From Lathyrus oleraceus (lineage: Eukaryota; Streptophyta; Magnoliopsida; Fabales; Fabaceae): a stretch of 64,000 bases of DNA. The notes beneath the pieces were generated by a model, which worked only from the letters and a program-made list of their open reading frames with translations, had not been told where the DNA came from and ran no database searches. The DNA is taken from the NCBI RefSeq assembly GCF_024323335.1, contig NC_066584.1, positions 269,615,618 to 269,679,617 on the forward strand, in the 5' to 3' direction. The position numbers and the translations under genes were made by a program. Position 1 is the stretch's first letter. Each line of letters opens with the position of its first letter. Positions 26,991 through 39,609 of the stretch are shown here, piece after piece.

Positions 26991-29900
26991 CCTACTATTT
27001 TTGTCTCCCACCTTTTGGATGTTGCAGAATAAGCTGAATATTCACTCTAATAAAAAAAAGTGGAAATAGGTAGACATGTACTCAGAAAAACCTCTCATCT
27101 CCTTGTATCCACCGCAGCTAAACCATCCCATTTTCTCATTCTCTCCACTCTCTCATTTATAACCACTCATCCTCTCTGTCAATATACTCTCTCGATAGAA
27201 AAATTCCTCTTTCAAAAAGTTTTATACAAAACTAATAGTATCTCCCTCTCACTGAACATCTTCCATCATGTTAAAGCTAGCACTGAGATTGAAGGCACTT
27301 TGTTCGTGTGGGTTGAGTTGAAGTGTTGACCATCGTCCATCGCTTGTGATCATTCATTTGATTCTACGTTAAATGTTTTAATCGCCACAAGAGTTAATTT
27401 TTTCTATAACTTATTATGTTCATTTGTAAGGATCGACTTAAGAGAAAATTGTAAGCATATTGTATCGCAGTTTCCCTTTAGTAGTTGCATGAGAACTTCA
27501 CTTATATGGAGATTTTGATCTCTAAAATCTTCATTTTGACGAGTTTGCATCACTGTCATACCCCAATTTTGTCTGGGCCATTTTAAAACTTTCACAAATT
27601 CGAATTTATTTTTAATTTGCATCATCTACGCAACATAACATGTCTTTCACCGTGCATAATGCCTAAAGTAATTTTTTGGATTTACATGCAGACCGGTTGA
27701 ATTGATTTTCAAATGTGTGTAAAATCTACATACGAAAAGTTTCGAAATCAAGCTTGCAGACGTCAGTATTATTAACCTATAGTTTGCGTAGTTTAATCTA
27801 ACGTGCTCGTTTTATTTTTCCAAAAACTTTTTCAGTTGCATTTTGATCAGCCTGAAGCTCTTCAACAGGGCATTTTTTATTTCAAAAATTTATTAAAACT
27901 TGTATGTTTCTGAGAGGTTTATTTTGCGTTGATCATTTTAATGCATTCAGTTTATTTTTTTAAGCATATTTGCGCCCTACTTTATTTATTCTTAGTCATT
28001 TTATTTTTATTCTTTTATCAAAATAATCAATAAATTAAAATAAAATTAAGTGAATAGTTAGTTTAGGTTTTTTTTTCAGAAGTTTAATTTATTTTCAATT
28101 TAATTATTAAATACTTTTTCTTAAATATCGAAAATAATAAGAAGAAGAAATAAAAAGAAAAAAAACAAATTGAAGAAACCCTAGTAGTTCTCTTTTAAAT
28201 TCAGACATGGAGACCATTTAAAAACCATTTAAATATCCCTTTCCAGCAGGCGTTCTTATCCTCTCTAATAACAAATCACATGACAACTAAAATAGGCAGC
28301 TCACATATATTACCCACTATATCCAATAGGACACGCGGCGAGCAGCTTGAAGGGTGAGTGATTTTTTTTCTTTTATTTCAAAATTGGGACCACACTAGAA
28401 GGACAGATGGCACATAACGATATGGCTAAAAAGAGAGAGGACTCTCCTTATTGGCGAATAGGAGGGATCTACTCCAATTTAACAAATTTTTCTTTTCCTT
28501 CTTTGGCACACTTTCCTCTTGTTCTGCAAATTACCTCTTAACAATACCTACACCATGATCCCTACTATTTTTGTCTCCCACCTTTTGGATGTTGCACAAT
28601 AAGCTGAATATTCACTCTAATAAAAAAAAGTGGAAATAGGTAGACATGTACTCAGAAAAACCTCTCATCTCCTTGTATCCACCGCAGCTAAACCATCCCA
28701 TTTTCTCATTCTCTCCACTCTCTCATTTATAACCACTCATCCTCTCTGTCAATATACTCTCTCGATAAAAAAATTCCTCTTTCATAAAATTTTATGCAAA
28801 AATAATAGTATCTCCCTCTCACTGAACATCTTCCATCATGTTAAAGCTAGCACTGAGATTGAAGGCACTTTTTCATGTGGGTTGAGTTGAAGTGTTGGCC
28901 ATCATCCATCGCTTGTGATCATTCATTTGATTCTATGTTAAATGTTTTAATCGCCACAAGAGTTAATTATTTCTATAACTTATTATGTTCATTTGTAAGG
29001 ATCGACTTAAGAGAAAATTGTAAGCATATTGTATCGCGGTTTCCCTTTAGTAGTTGCATGAGAACTTCACTTATACGGAGATTTTGATCTCTAAAATCTT
29101 CATTTTGACGAGTATAATTTGCATCATTGTCATACCCCAATTTTGTCTGGGCCATTTTAAAACTTTCACAAATTCGAATTTATTTTTACTTTGCATCATC
29201 TACGCAACATAACATGTCTTTCACCGTGCATAATGCCCAAAGTAATTTTTTGGATTTACATGCAGACCGGTTGAATTGATTTTCAAATGTATGTAAAATC
29301 AACATACGAAAAGTTTCAAAATCAAGCTTGCAGACGTCAGTATTATTAACCTATAGTTTGCGTAGTTTAATCTGACGTGCTCGTTTTATTTTTCCAAAAA
29401 CTTTTTCAGTTGCATTTTGATCAGCCTGAAGCTCTTCAACAGGGCATTTTTTATTTCAAAAATTTATTAAAACTTGTATGTTTCTGAGAGGTTTATTTTG
29501 CGTTGATCATTTTAATGCATTCAGTTTGTTTTTTTAAGCATATTTGCGCCCTACTTTATTTATTTTTAGTCATTTTATTTTTATTCTTTTATCAAAATAA
29601 TCAATAAATTAAAATAAAATTAAGTGAATAGTTAGTTTAGGTTTATTTTGAGTAGTTTAATTTATTTTCAATTTAATTATTAAATACTTTTTCTTAAATA
29701 TCGAAAATAATAAGAAGAAGAAATAAAAAGAAAAAAAACAAATTGAAGAAACCCTAGTAGTTCTCTTTTAAATTCAGACATGGAGACCATTTAAAAACCA
29801 TTTAAATATCCCTTTCCAGCGAGCGTTCTTATCCTCTCTAATAACAAATCACATGACAACTAAAAAAGGCAGCTCACATATATTACCCACTATATCCAAT

Positions 29901-31980
29901 AGGACACGCGGCGAGCAGCTTGAAGGGTGAGTGATTTTTTTTCTTTTATTTCAAAATTGGGACCACACTAGAAGGACAGATGGCACATAACGATATGGCT
30001 AAAAAGAGAGAGGACTCTCCTTATTGGCGAATAGGAGGGATCTACTCCAATTTAACAAATTTTTCTTTTCCTTCTTTGGCACACTTTCCTCTTGTTCTGC
30101 AAATTACCTCTTAACAATACCTACACCATGATCCCTACTATTTTTGTCTCCCACCTTTTGAATGTTGCACAATAAGCTGAATATTCACTCTAATAAAAAA
30201 AAGTGGAAATAGGTAGACATGTACTCAGAAAAACCTCTCATCTCCTTGTATCCACCGCAGCTAAACCATCCCATTTTCTCATTCTCTCCACTTTCTCATT
30301 TATAACCACTCATCTTCTCTGTCAATATACTCTCTCGATAAAAAAATTCCTCTTTCATAAACTTTTATGCAAAAATAATAGTATCTCCCTCTCACTGAAC
30401 ATCTTCCATCATGTTAAGGCTAGCACTGAGATTGAAGGCACTTTGTTCGTGTGGGTTGAGTTGAAGTGTTGACCATCATCCATCGCTTGTGATCATTCAT
30501 TTGATTCTATGTTAAATGTTTTAATCGCCACCAGAGTTAATTTTTTCTATAACTTATTGTGTTCATTTGTAAGGATCGACTTAAGAGAAAATTGTAAGCA
30601 TATTGTATCGCGGTTTCCCTTTAGTAGTTGCATGAGAACTTCACTTATACGGAGATTTTGATCTCTAAAATCTTCATTTTGACGAGTTCGCATCACTGTC
30701 ATACCCCAATTTTGTCTGGGCCATTTTAAAACTTTCACAAATTCGAATTTATTTTTACTTTGCATCATCTACGCAACATAACATGTCTTTCACCGTGCAT
30801 AATGCCTAAAGTAATTTTTTGGATTTACATGCAGACCGGTTGAGTTGATTTTCAAATGTATGTAAAATCAACATACGAAAAGTTTTGAAATCAAGCTTGC
30901 AGACGTCAGTATTATTAACCTATAGTTTGCGTAGTTTAATTTGACGTGCTCATTTTATTTTTCCAAAAACTTTTTCAGTTGCATTTTGATCAGCCTGAAG
31001 CTCTTCAACAGGGCATTTTTTATTTCAAAAATTTATTAAAACTTGTATGTTTCTGAGAGGTTTATTTTGCGTTGATCATTTTAATGCATTCAGTTTATTT
31101 TTTTAAGCATATTTGCGCCCTACTTTATTTATTTTTAGTCATTTTATTTTTATTCTTTTATCAAAATAATCAATAAATTAAAAAAAAATTAAGTGAATAG
31201 TTAGTTTAGGTTTATTTTGAGTAGTTTAATTTATTTTCAATTTAATTATTAAATACTTTTTCTTAAATATCGAAAATAATAAGAAGAAGAAATAAAAAGA
31301 AAAAAAAACAAATTGAAGAAACCCTAGTAGTTCTCTTTTAAATTCAGACATGGAGACCATTTAAAAACCATTTAAATATCCCTTTCTAGCGAGCGTTCTT
31401 ATCCTCTCTAATAACAAATCACATGACAACTAAAAAAGGCAGCTCACATATATTACACACTATATCCAATAGGACACGCGGCGAGCAGCTTGAAGGGTGA
31501 GTGATTTTTTTTCTTTTATTTCAAAAATGGGACCACACTAGAAGGACAGATGGCACATAACGATATGGCTAAAAAGAGAGAGGACTCTCCTCATTGGCGA
31601 ATAGGAGGGATCTACTCCAATTTAACAAATTTTTCTTTTCCTTCTTTGGCATACTTTCCTCTTGTTCTGCAAATTACCTCTTAACAATACCTACACCATG
31701 ATCCCTACTAATTTTGTCTCCCACCTTTTGGATGTTGCAGAATAAGCTGAATATTCACTCTAATAAAAAAAGTGGAAATAGGTAGACATGTACTCAGAAA
31801 AACCTCTCATCTCCTTGTATCCACCGCAGCTAAACCATCTCATTATCTCATTCTCTCCACTCTCTCATTTATAACCCCTCATCCTCTCTGTCAATATACT
31901 CTCTCGATAAAAAAATTCCTCTTTCATAAACTTTTATGCAAAAATAATAGTATCTCCCTCTCACTGAACTTCTTCCATCA
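26991..31980 (+). repeat. Satellite array, right block and array edge
   Basis: The array resumes immediately after the CACTA element with the duplicated CCT. Monomer 14 (20400-27268) is about 1569 bp once the insertion is removed; monomers 15-17 begin at 27269, 28839 and 30412. These copies are visibly more diverged from the left block and carry the variant GTCAATATACTCTCTCG in place of GTAATATATACTCTCGAG. The array ends at 31980, where TTCCATCA is followed by unrelated sequence instead of TGTTAAAGC. Confidence 0.95.
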
Positions 31981-34638
31981 ATAAACCACCATCTAAACAC
32001 AACTTCTTCATCCCTCTACTCAATCTCTACACGACCTACTTCATATAACAACACAACCCACCGGAAAATCTACCCCCTCCGTCGTGCATTTTCGTTCACA
32101 TCAACACATAACTCATGTTTGCCTTTGCACAAACATCACCCACATACGCGAAACACTAGGCACCGATCTAAGCTCAACCATGTAAGCGCACCATAAACCG
32201 TTTCTCGCCGGCCAAAAATCGACGTCCCTAAACACCTCAAACCCCCATGCGAACCTGTCCGTACATCCCTTCCATTTTCGTGTAACGACAAGCAAATGAC
32301 AAGACCCAAACTCATCTTCTTAACCTCAAACCAACAAATCCTTCCATTCAAATACCTTAAAACTACTGATCATAGCCATGTAAGCAAACTCACAGTACTC
32401 ACAAAAACTCCTTCGTTTTGTTCCGAGCCGCCCTCAACATCCACTCAAAACCATTTATGCACTGTTCTTCCTTCCTTATTTCATCACCATTGAAACTCCA
32501 TTCTTCCTTTCCAACTCACAACTATACCTCAGTCGTACTCCTTCTGTTACCGTCAATATACTCCCTCCGTTCAGAACCACAGTCCCACGACCTTTCCAAC
32601 CACAAACCTTTGAAATCACTAGAATGTATCAGAGTTATTTGTCACATTTCATATCTTTTAAATCGCATATGCTTGATAAATATGTGTTTCACATGAGCAA
32701 GTTGTGGTTTTCGGTTAAGACATCGCAGTTATGTGCATATTGTCTTTATTGTGGAAGTAAATATCCGTGCTACATTCTGCATTGAATTTTCAAAGAAAAC
32801 GATGAACAGTGTTTGGAACACGTTCTTGGCAGTATGGAAAATGAGTTTTTTGATTTTCATATGTATTGATTGTTCTTGTAGTTTTAAACTTTAATTTATT
32901 TTTTTTATTTTTTTTAAGTTTGAAAAATTCAAACAAGAAAGATTATTCTTTTCATTTATTTTATTTATTTATTTAGTTTGGTATATATATTTTCTTTTTA
33001 ATTTTTTTTATTACATTAGAATTATTGAGAGGTTGTTTTGGGCTTGATTTCCACACATAAACTTGAGACCATCTAGATTTTGATATTTGCATCTCATAAT
33101 GTTTTCATTTGATAAATTGTTTTATTACATGATTTTGATGTAATAATTTTGTAACACTATTGTCTTAGTAATTTTATGTGTGTTTGTTGCGGTTTGATTT
33201 TCATTGTATTTCGAGTCGGATTTTATTCTGCGAATTCGGCAATTTTATGCCGTTATGGCATCAAAATTTCAATATATTAATAAGATATTTTCGCCGCGTT
33301 ATGATCTTGTGTATGACATTACTCATGTTGTCGTTACGCACAAACCGATTTTTGAGCATGTTATGACCAATTCACTCTGATCAATATTAAATCGACATTG
33401 TTATTTATTTCTTTCTCTTTTAATTTAATTAATTAATTAATTAAACTTTGTTTAATTAGTTAATTTTGATTAATTAATTTTAATTTACTTGATTATTTGA
33501 TTCAATTAAATAATTTTGATAATTAATCTTAATTAACTTAATTAATTGATTTAACTGAATTTTAATCCATTAATTTTGATAATTAAACGTTGATAGATTT
33601 CTTCCACTATCAAAATTTCACAATCATTTTCAAACCAAACTCATTCAATCTCATCAATTAAAACCATTTCAAAATCTTTTTCATAATCCAACTCATCTCG
33701 AACGCAAATTCAAACCTCGATTCGACGTCGAGCATTTTACTAAGTCAAAATCAAAACCTTCTAACTACACTTGAACATTACTTAGAAATGAAAAAAGGAG
33801 ATGGTTTCGAGCCTTCGAATCCTCTCCTCGATTGTTTGGGTACGAGTTTCCTTACTCGATTAGTTAAACAATTGTCATTCTCTTAAAAGCTTTTAAACTG
33901 ATTAAATCAAATTATTTTCATGATAAACTAAATGAAAAAGGCAAACTTATCTTAATAATTTAGATGAAAAAGAAAGTGGTCTAGAGCCTTTTATTCCCTT
34001 TCCCGAATACTTGGATACGAGTTGCCCTACTCGGCGATTTGAGTATTCGTCATCCATTTAAAATACCTTAACTATATCAAATCCTTTCGCATTTAAGGAT
34101 GAAAATGGAGATGGTCTAGAGCCTTCGATTCCTCTCCTCGATTATTGATATAAGAGTTGCCTTATTCGACCATCCGAGTATTCGTCATTCAAATAATACT
34201 TCAGACATATTAATCCAACTTATCACCCCCGTGCGATCAAAATGTTTTCTCAAAAGAACATTATTCAATCCCTTCTATCGTGCATACATACTAGTGCTTA
34301 AGCCTCCGCCTAGAGTAGATAAGCCAGTGTTTAGCCTTGAGAACACGATATAAACAATTGTTCATTAAAACACACCAACAAATTGTAGTTCTCCGAACTA
34401 CGAATGCTCTGATTTCCTTATTTCACTATAAGGATACGTAGGCACGAGATTGCGAGATCTTGGCGAGCACACTAATAAAAAACCTTCTTTTCCCCCCTTT
34501 TTGAGGTTGCCTTTCATTTCTCTTTTCGAGCTTTTATTCACTCGTAGAAACCAAATAACATTAGCTAACAGTCAAATTGCAAATCTAACTAAATGGTTCT
34601 CGTTGAGTACAACGGAAGTTAGGGTGTTAATACCTTCC
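30697..34638 (+). mobile_element. LTR C (Ogre-like), partial; U3 shared with the satellite
   Basis: The segment starts TGTCATACCCCAATTTTGTC within the last satellite monomer and continues without interruption past 31980 into sequence with Ogre U5 characters. These are two to three copies of a GAGCCTTCGA...CTCCTCGATT module (33780-34200), the CCGAACTACG...ATACGTAGGCA block (34393-34450), and GAGTACAACGGAAGTTAGGGTGTTAATACC, which matches the 3' part of LTR D. It stops at 34638, about 200 bp short of the end expected by comparison with LTR D, because element A inserts there. A TATA-like TTTATAACC lies at about 31868. The reading as one LTR is an inference from continuity. Confidence 0.55.
33415..33590. 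repeat. AT-rich TTAATTAA tract
   Basis: Run of TTAATTAATTAATTAA and related TTAATT words within LTR C. No gene or other structure recognised. Confidence 0.6.
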
Positions 34639-37600
34639 TGTCATACCCTAATTATTAACCCTAAGATCCCACATCTCATTTGAACTTTTTCACATAAGCA
34701 AGGTCACGTTTTGGTCCTTTCCCTTATTCATCTTTGCGTTTGCTTTTGCAAGGATCACCAAACACCTCTTTCTTTTACCTTTGTGTTTATTTGATTCACT
34801 GCTTATCTAACCACTAATCAAAATACCAAAAATATGTCTTGTTTCCCTTAAGTTTATTTTGCAGGGTAGGGTTTTTAAAATCAAGAGCATCTCAAAGTTT
34901 AGTTGCTTACTTCTCAAGGAAAGTCAAAGGTTTATGTGTTTATTTCCATGCTTTCTTCAACAAGAAACTTCAACCTTGAAGCAATTTAATCAAGAGATAA
35001 TCAAGGAAACCTTATTTTGAGTTCATATGATCACCCATGTGCTTTGAAATGCAAGAAAAGTCCAAATACACAAGCTTGTTCCAAGAGGTTTGACCAAAAA
35101 GTCAATAATTTGAAGTCAAAGTTCCAAGGATCACAACTCCTTCAATTCTCAACATTTTTGAATGCCCCTTTTTGCATACGACTCTTATCAACATCCTCTA
35201 CAACTTCTCTTTACATAACCAGTTTTTCATGCCAACTTCAGCATGCCATAAATTTATGCTCAAACATCCAAATGCAACCTTTCTTGGCACATTGTAATCT
35301 TGTCCATGACGTTAGCACATTGCAAAAAGAATGAGATCAAAAAGCCTTTTTAGTAGGATGCCCCATTGAGTTAAACATGGTGACTTGAAACTGAAGAAAT
35401 CACAAATGTCTAAAATTTGATCATGACTAATCTCAGTTCCAATCCAAATTAGCAAGTGTTTTGGTCCTAAATATGTTTTAACAAGTCTCCAGAAGTTAAT
35501 TGTCACTTAAAACACATCATTTGGCTGAGTTTTGATGAGTTTCAAGTCACACTTTTCACACACTTGGATCAAATTTGTTTTGCACAGATTCTACATCATT
35601 CCACACGTATTTGGATCCAAACATATTCCCTATAAATAAAGGAAGCTATTTCCATCATTTGCAAGATTTGGAGCCCCAAAAAAACCCTGTTGCAACTTGA
35701 AATATTTCCAGAAAATTCAACTATCGTGTTTTGAGTTTCAATCCAATTTCTTGATTCCATTAGCTCCAACGACATCCTCTGAAACTTTTGCAATAATTCC
35801 CAAGCTCTGAGACCTTCTAAAGTGCTCTAGCCAGATCGAGCTTCATCAACTTCTCATCACCATCTGGACAAGGTAGTTTTGGGCATCATTTGAACTCAAA
35901 CAAGTTACCACAATGTAGTCCTTCACTCTCTGATGCTTTCCCCTAACTTATATGTTGTTGATTGATCGTGTTCATCATTTAATTTTTTTTCGTGGCTTGC
36001 TTGTTTCTAAAACTTCTTTGAAATTCCCTTTGCTCAGTTCATATAAATGAATTTGGAGTATGACGTTGTATTCAGGATGAGAAGAGGATCACAATGGTGG
36101 TGGTATCGTGTCTTGAATTTACCAAACGATGAAACTCCGGTAAGAGCTCACCGGAGAAGACGACCAGAGTTTTCCTTAGGTGGTCTGAGTTTGAACCAAA
36201 CAAGTTGACAATTTTAAATGTTTTAATTGGTTGAATTTAAACTGGGTCCTGTGTTTGGCTTGCAGCGTGTTCCACCATGCATCCTAACCTTTGAAGTGTT
36301 GGATCTGCTACGTCAATTAATGAGGCGTGATCCAACGCTCAGTGTTTTTTCTGATTTGAATTCTTTTTCTTTTATTATTTTTAATTTCTTTTTCTTTAAT
36401 TCTTTAAAAATTCATAGTAATTTCGTTTTTTATCCAAAAAACCCCAAAAGAATTTCTAAAATTCTCTTTTATTTTTCTTTATCTGATTTTTGTTTTTCCA
36501 CATTTTATTTCATTGATTTCCTATTTTTCATGAATTTTCTCTTTACTCCTTTTTTTAATTGGTTTAAAAATACTTTTCTGCATTTTAAAATTCTGAAGAT
36601 TTTGTTATCTGTTTCTTATTTTATTTCCAACCTTCGATAATTTTCTTGGATATTTATTTGGTGTTTTGAAGGATTTTATAGATTTTCCATTTTATTTCTA
36701 TTTTAAAAATTATTTAAAAATACCATTGATGCATTTATATTTCATTTAATTGCATTTTATATTTATGTGACCTTGTGGACTTCTGTTGGCCTTGGATCAT
36801 GATGGTTTGGACCTCAAGTTTTGTCAAACTCAGTGGATCTTGGGTGTTGATGTGGTGAAAACCCTAATCAACCAAAATGGATGATTGGTTTTGATCATGA
36901 TTTGACCAAACTTTTGATCCAATTTGGGTGTGACTTCTCTTGTGTCTCTCTTCTTCGTCTTCTTATTTTCTCTTTGATCAATTGGATGACTTGTGTCCAT
37001 CTTGTTCATGATGTGTGGATTGGTACTTGATGAAATTTCATCATTTCAAATCTACCTTCTAAGTGATCATTGATCATTTAAGGTACTTTGGATTGATGCA
37101 TAAGTTTGTCCTAAGTGTCATGAAGTATGGATTGAAGTAATGGACCATCCTCCTACCCTTTGTGTTCGATCCATCCTCTTTTCTTTTTGTGTCACATGGC
37201 TTTAGGAGAATGTTTTACATATCATTTCTCTAACATGTATTAACACAAACATTATTATTGATCGACCTCAGATAGTTGTGACTTCTACATAAGTCCAATT
37301 ACGATTGCTTAACATAGGGCTAAATTTCTCCCGAAAGTAAGGCATTTTTATAATGAGATTGTAAGTCTCCTATTCCTCATGGTATTGTGTGAAAATGTTG
37401 TTTCTTTTCCATTTGTGAGAGCTAGTGGCATACTTATTGATTTTATCCAAGTTGGAGCCCTTCTCATAAATGATGTATAGGTTCATACTTTCATGCTTGT
37501 TAGTGGATAGTTGAGTGTTCTCCAAAAAATGACCAAAACATCTATTCATCTTCACTAACGTCTTTTGCTAACTCTTCACTTATATTAATTTCTATTTTAA

Positions 37601-38937
37601 TGTCATTTACTTTATGCCTTTATTTTATGCCATTTACTTTATACTTTATATTTAGCATTTCATATCATATTGTTTGTGATTATGTCATTTGTTCTTTGTC
37701 CATTTGGATATTTCTTTTATATGATTGTAAACAAAACACTAATAAGAAAAAACCTAAAAAATAACTTGTTTCTCCTAACTCATGGACTTGTAGTTTTGGC
37801 ATCATTGTGGAGTTATGGACTTAAAATTAGGATCTTGACCTTTGCTTTGGGACTTGTGACTTTAGACCTTGGAATTCATCTGATACCTTTGACTTTGGAT
37901 TTCTTTGAGAAGACTTGGCTTGGTTACTTTGGGTTTATATGATACATGGATTGTGATTTTCTTATCTTATCTTGTTTGAGGCTTAATCCAAAGGAGGGAA
38001 TTCTTGCTTGACTTATGTCATAAAGCTTGCTATTTCTTGGTTAGATCTTTCCTCCCTAGCTTTTACTTTATGCTTTAAGATAGCCTCTTCTTCTCCTCCC
38101 CTTCTTTAATTTTCAAAATCTTCTATCTTTTTCAAAATCTTCTTTTCTTGAAACTTGAACCATTTTCTTAATAAACCTTGACTTTTGTCAAGTGATTTTC
38201 AAAACCTTTTTATTAATAAATGCCAATCCATCTTAAGCATGTTTAGACCAATTTCAAAAGACTAAAATATTCCTAACTCATTCAAACCATTTTGTGCACT
38301 TTTCCTTTTAAAACTTTTCCCAAGGCATTAGACATGAGTCATTTCCATAGTTGAGTTATAAATATTCTTATCTCCATAGTATTGATGATAATCATTTTCC
38401 ATTTGTGAGAGCTAGTGACATACTTGTTGATCCTTATCCATGTTGGAGACATTCTCATGATGATGCAAAGTTCTCATACTTGTGGGTAACTAGTTGAGTA
38501 TTCTCCTTAAAATGATAAAATGTATTTTCCATAAAATGTATTTACCACGAACTACGAGGTTTTTATCCTCCATTGCACTTTGTTGGTATGTAGGCATGAG
38601 ACTTCAAAACTCTTGGCAAACACAAAATAAATAAAATATACTTCTTTTCCCATCTCTCCAATCATTTAACAAACAACCCCCTTTTTCACACTAAAATGTA
38701 CATATTTTCAAAGAGGTTCCCATGGATTACCATGGATGTTTAGGATGCTAATACCTTCCCTTTGCATAACTAACCCCCAAACCCTTGTTCTCTTTTTATT
38801 AGTTTTATTTTAAATCTTCTTTGGGTTTTGTTCGTACTTTTTCCCTTTTCCTTTGGAAACAATAAAAGCACGGTTACGGCTCTTGCTTTGCGAGTTAAGT
38901 TAATAAATAACTTAATCTCAAAAATTTTACCACTACA
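34639..38937 (+). repeat. 5' LTR of element A (4299 bp)
   Basis: Begins TGTCATACCCTAATTATTAA and ends CACTACA (TG...CA), six bases before a TGG-starting primer-binding site. Downstream in the LTR is a CGAACTACGAGG...ATGTAGGCA block (38547-38600), the same U5 block found in LTRs B, C and D. A duplicated stretch of about 125 bp (37409 and 38399) lies 990 bp apart. Small open frames here look accidental. Confidence 0.82.
35631..35638 (+). promoter_or_regulatory. TATA box in LTR A
   Basis: TATAAATA in the context CCCTATAAATAAAGGAAG, about 1 kb into the LTR. Transcription would start about 30 bp downstream, marking the U3/R boundary. Confidence 0.6.
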
Positions 38938-38943
38938 GAAAAG

Positions 38944-38961
38944 TGGCGACTCTAGTGGGGA
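38944..38961 (+). promoter_or_regulatory. Primer-binding site of element A
   Basis: TGGCGACTCTAGTGGGGA begins with TGG, complementary to a tRNA CCA end, and lies six bases after the LTR terminus. Ogre elements are remembered to use tRNA-Arg; I could not verify the match. Confidence 0.7.
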
Positions 38962-39609
38962 GTAGTCCCTAGTGGGTTAAGCTCATCTTTGTTTTTGTGT
39001 ATATATTATGTTTGCTGTTGTTTGTTATTGTTTGTTCTGTTCGATGCTTGGTGATCTCTGTGTGGTGAGATAAGTCTTATACCCGGATTTGAGAGCTCTT
39101 ATGATAGGAGGGCGATATAGTCATGTTTGACTTACGTGGAGTTAATCCTTAATAAGCTGACTTGAGATCCCCCACTCAGTGGAGGCCCCTTTGGGATTAC
39201 TGATGCCACATGAGTAGTCGTAGTTGGCATTAATTTTTCCGACCTGGGAGCCCGAGAAGTTGAGGACCTTAGAACCCTTAACCCATCTTGGCCTTTTAGG
39301 ACGTAGTGCGGTGGCTATTCAGGTGTATACTTGAATTAGTTCTTACACGATACTACACTCGGACGAGTTTCTCTTGAGAATATTATTGGTTGACGAGTAG
39401 TCGTATAAACCAATAATATCCAAAAGGTGAAATTACAAATCAGGGAACTTTTTAGAAACTTATTTTATAGGTGATTATACCCTTAGTACATACATTGTGG
39501 TTTGGTTCTTACCATTGGCTTCATGCTCGTGACTCCGAACCTTTGGACCTTGTTTGTGTGCTTTGTGTGACCTTGTTTTTGATTGTTGCATCATGCACTC
39601 ATAACATTC
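38962..39609 (+). other. Element A 5' leader
   Basis: Untranslated leader between the primer-binding site and the ORF1 start. No gene is seen. The frame that becomes ORF1 is open at its end (TCA TGC ACT CAT AAC ATT), and joining across solo LTR B keeps frame into the ORF1 sequence at 44129. The last five bases, CATTC, are the left target duplication of LTR B. Confidence 0.65.

Noticed and set aside
31981..33370. Short plus and minus open frames (60-92 codons) between the array and element A
   Set aside because: No start context, domain or splice pattern; the region is better explained as the transcribed part of LTR C.
36227..36640. 137-codon plus-strand frame rich in Phe, Leu and Ser in LTR A
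   Set aside because: Composition follows the T-rich DNA; it lies inside the LTR and has no family resemblance.
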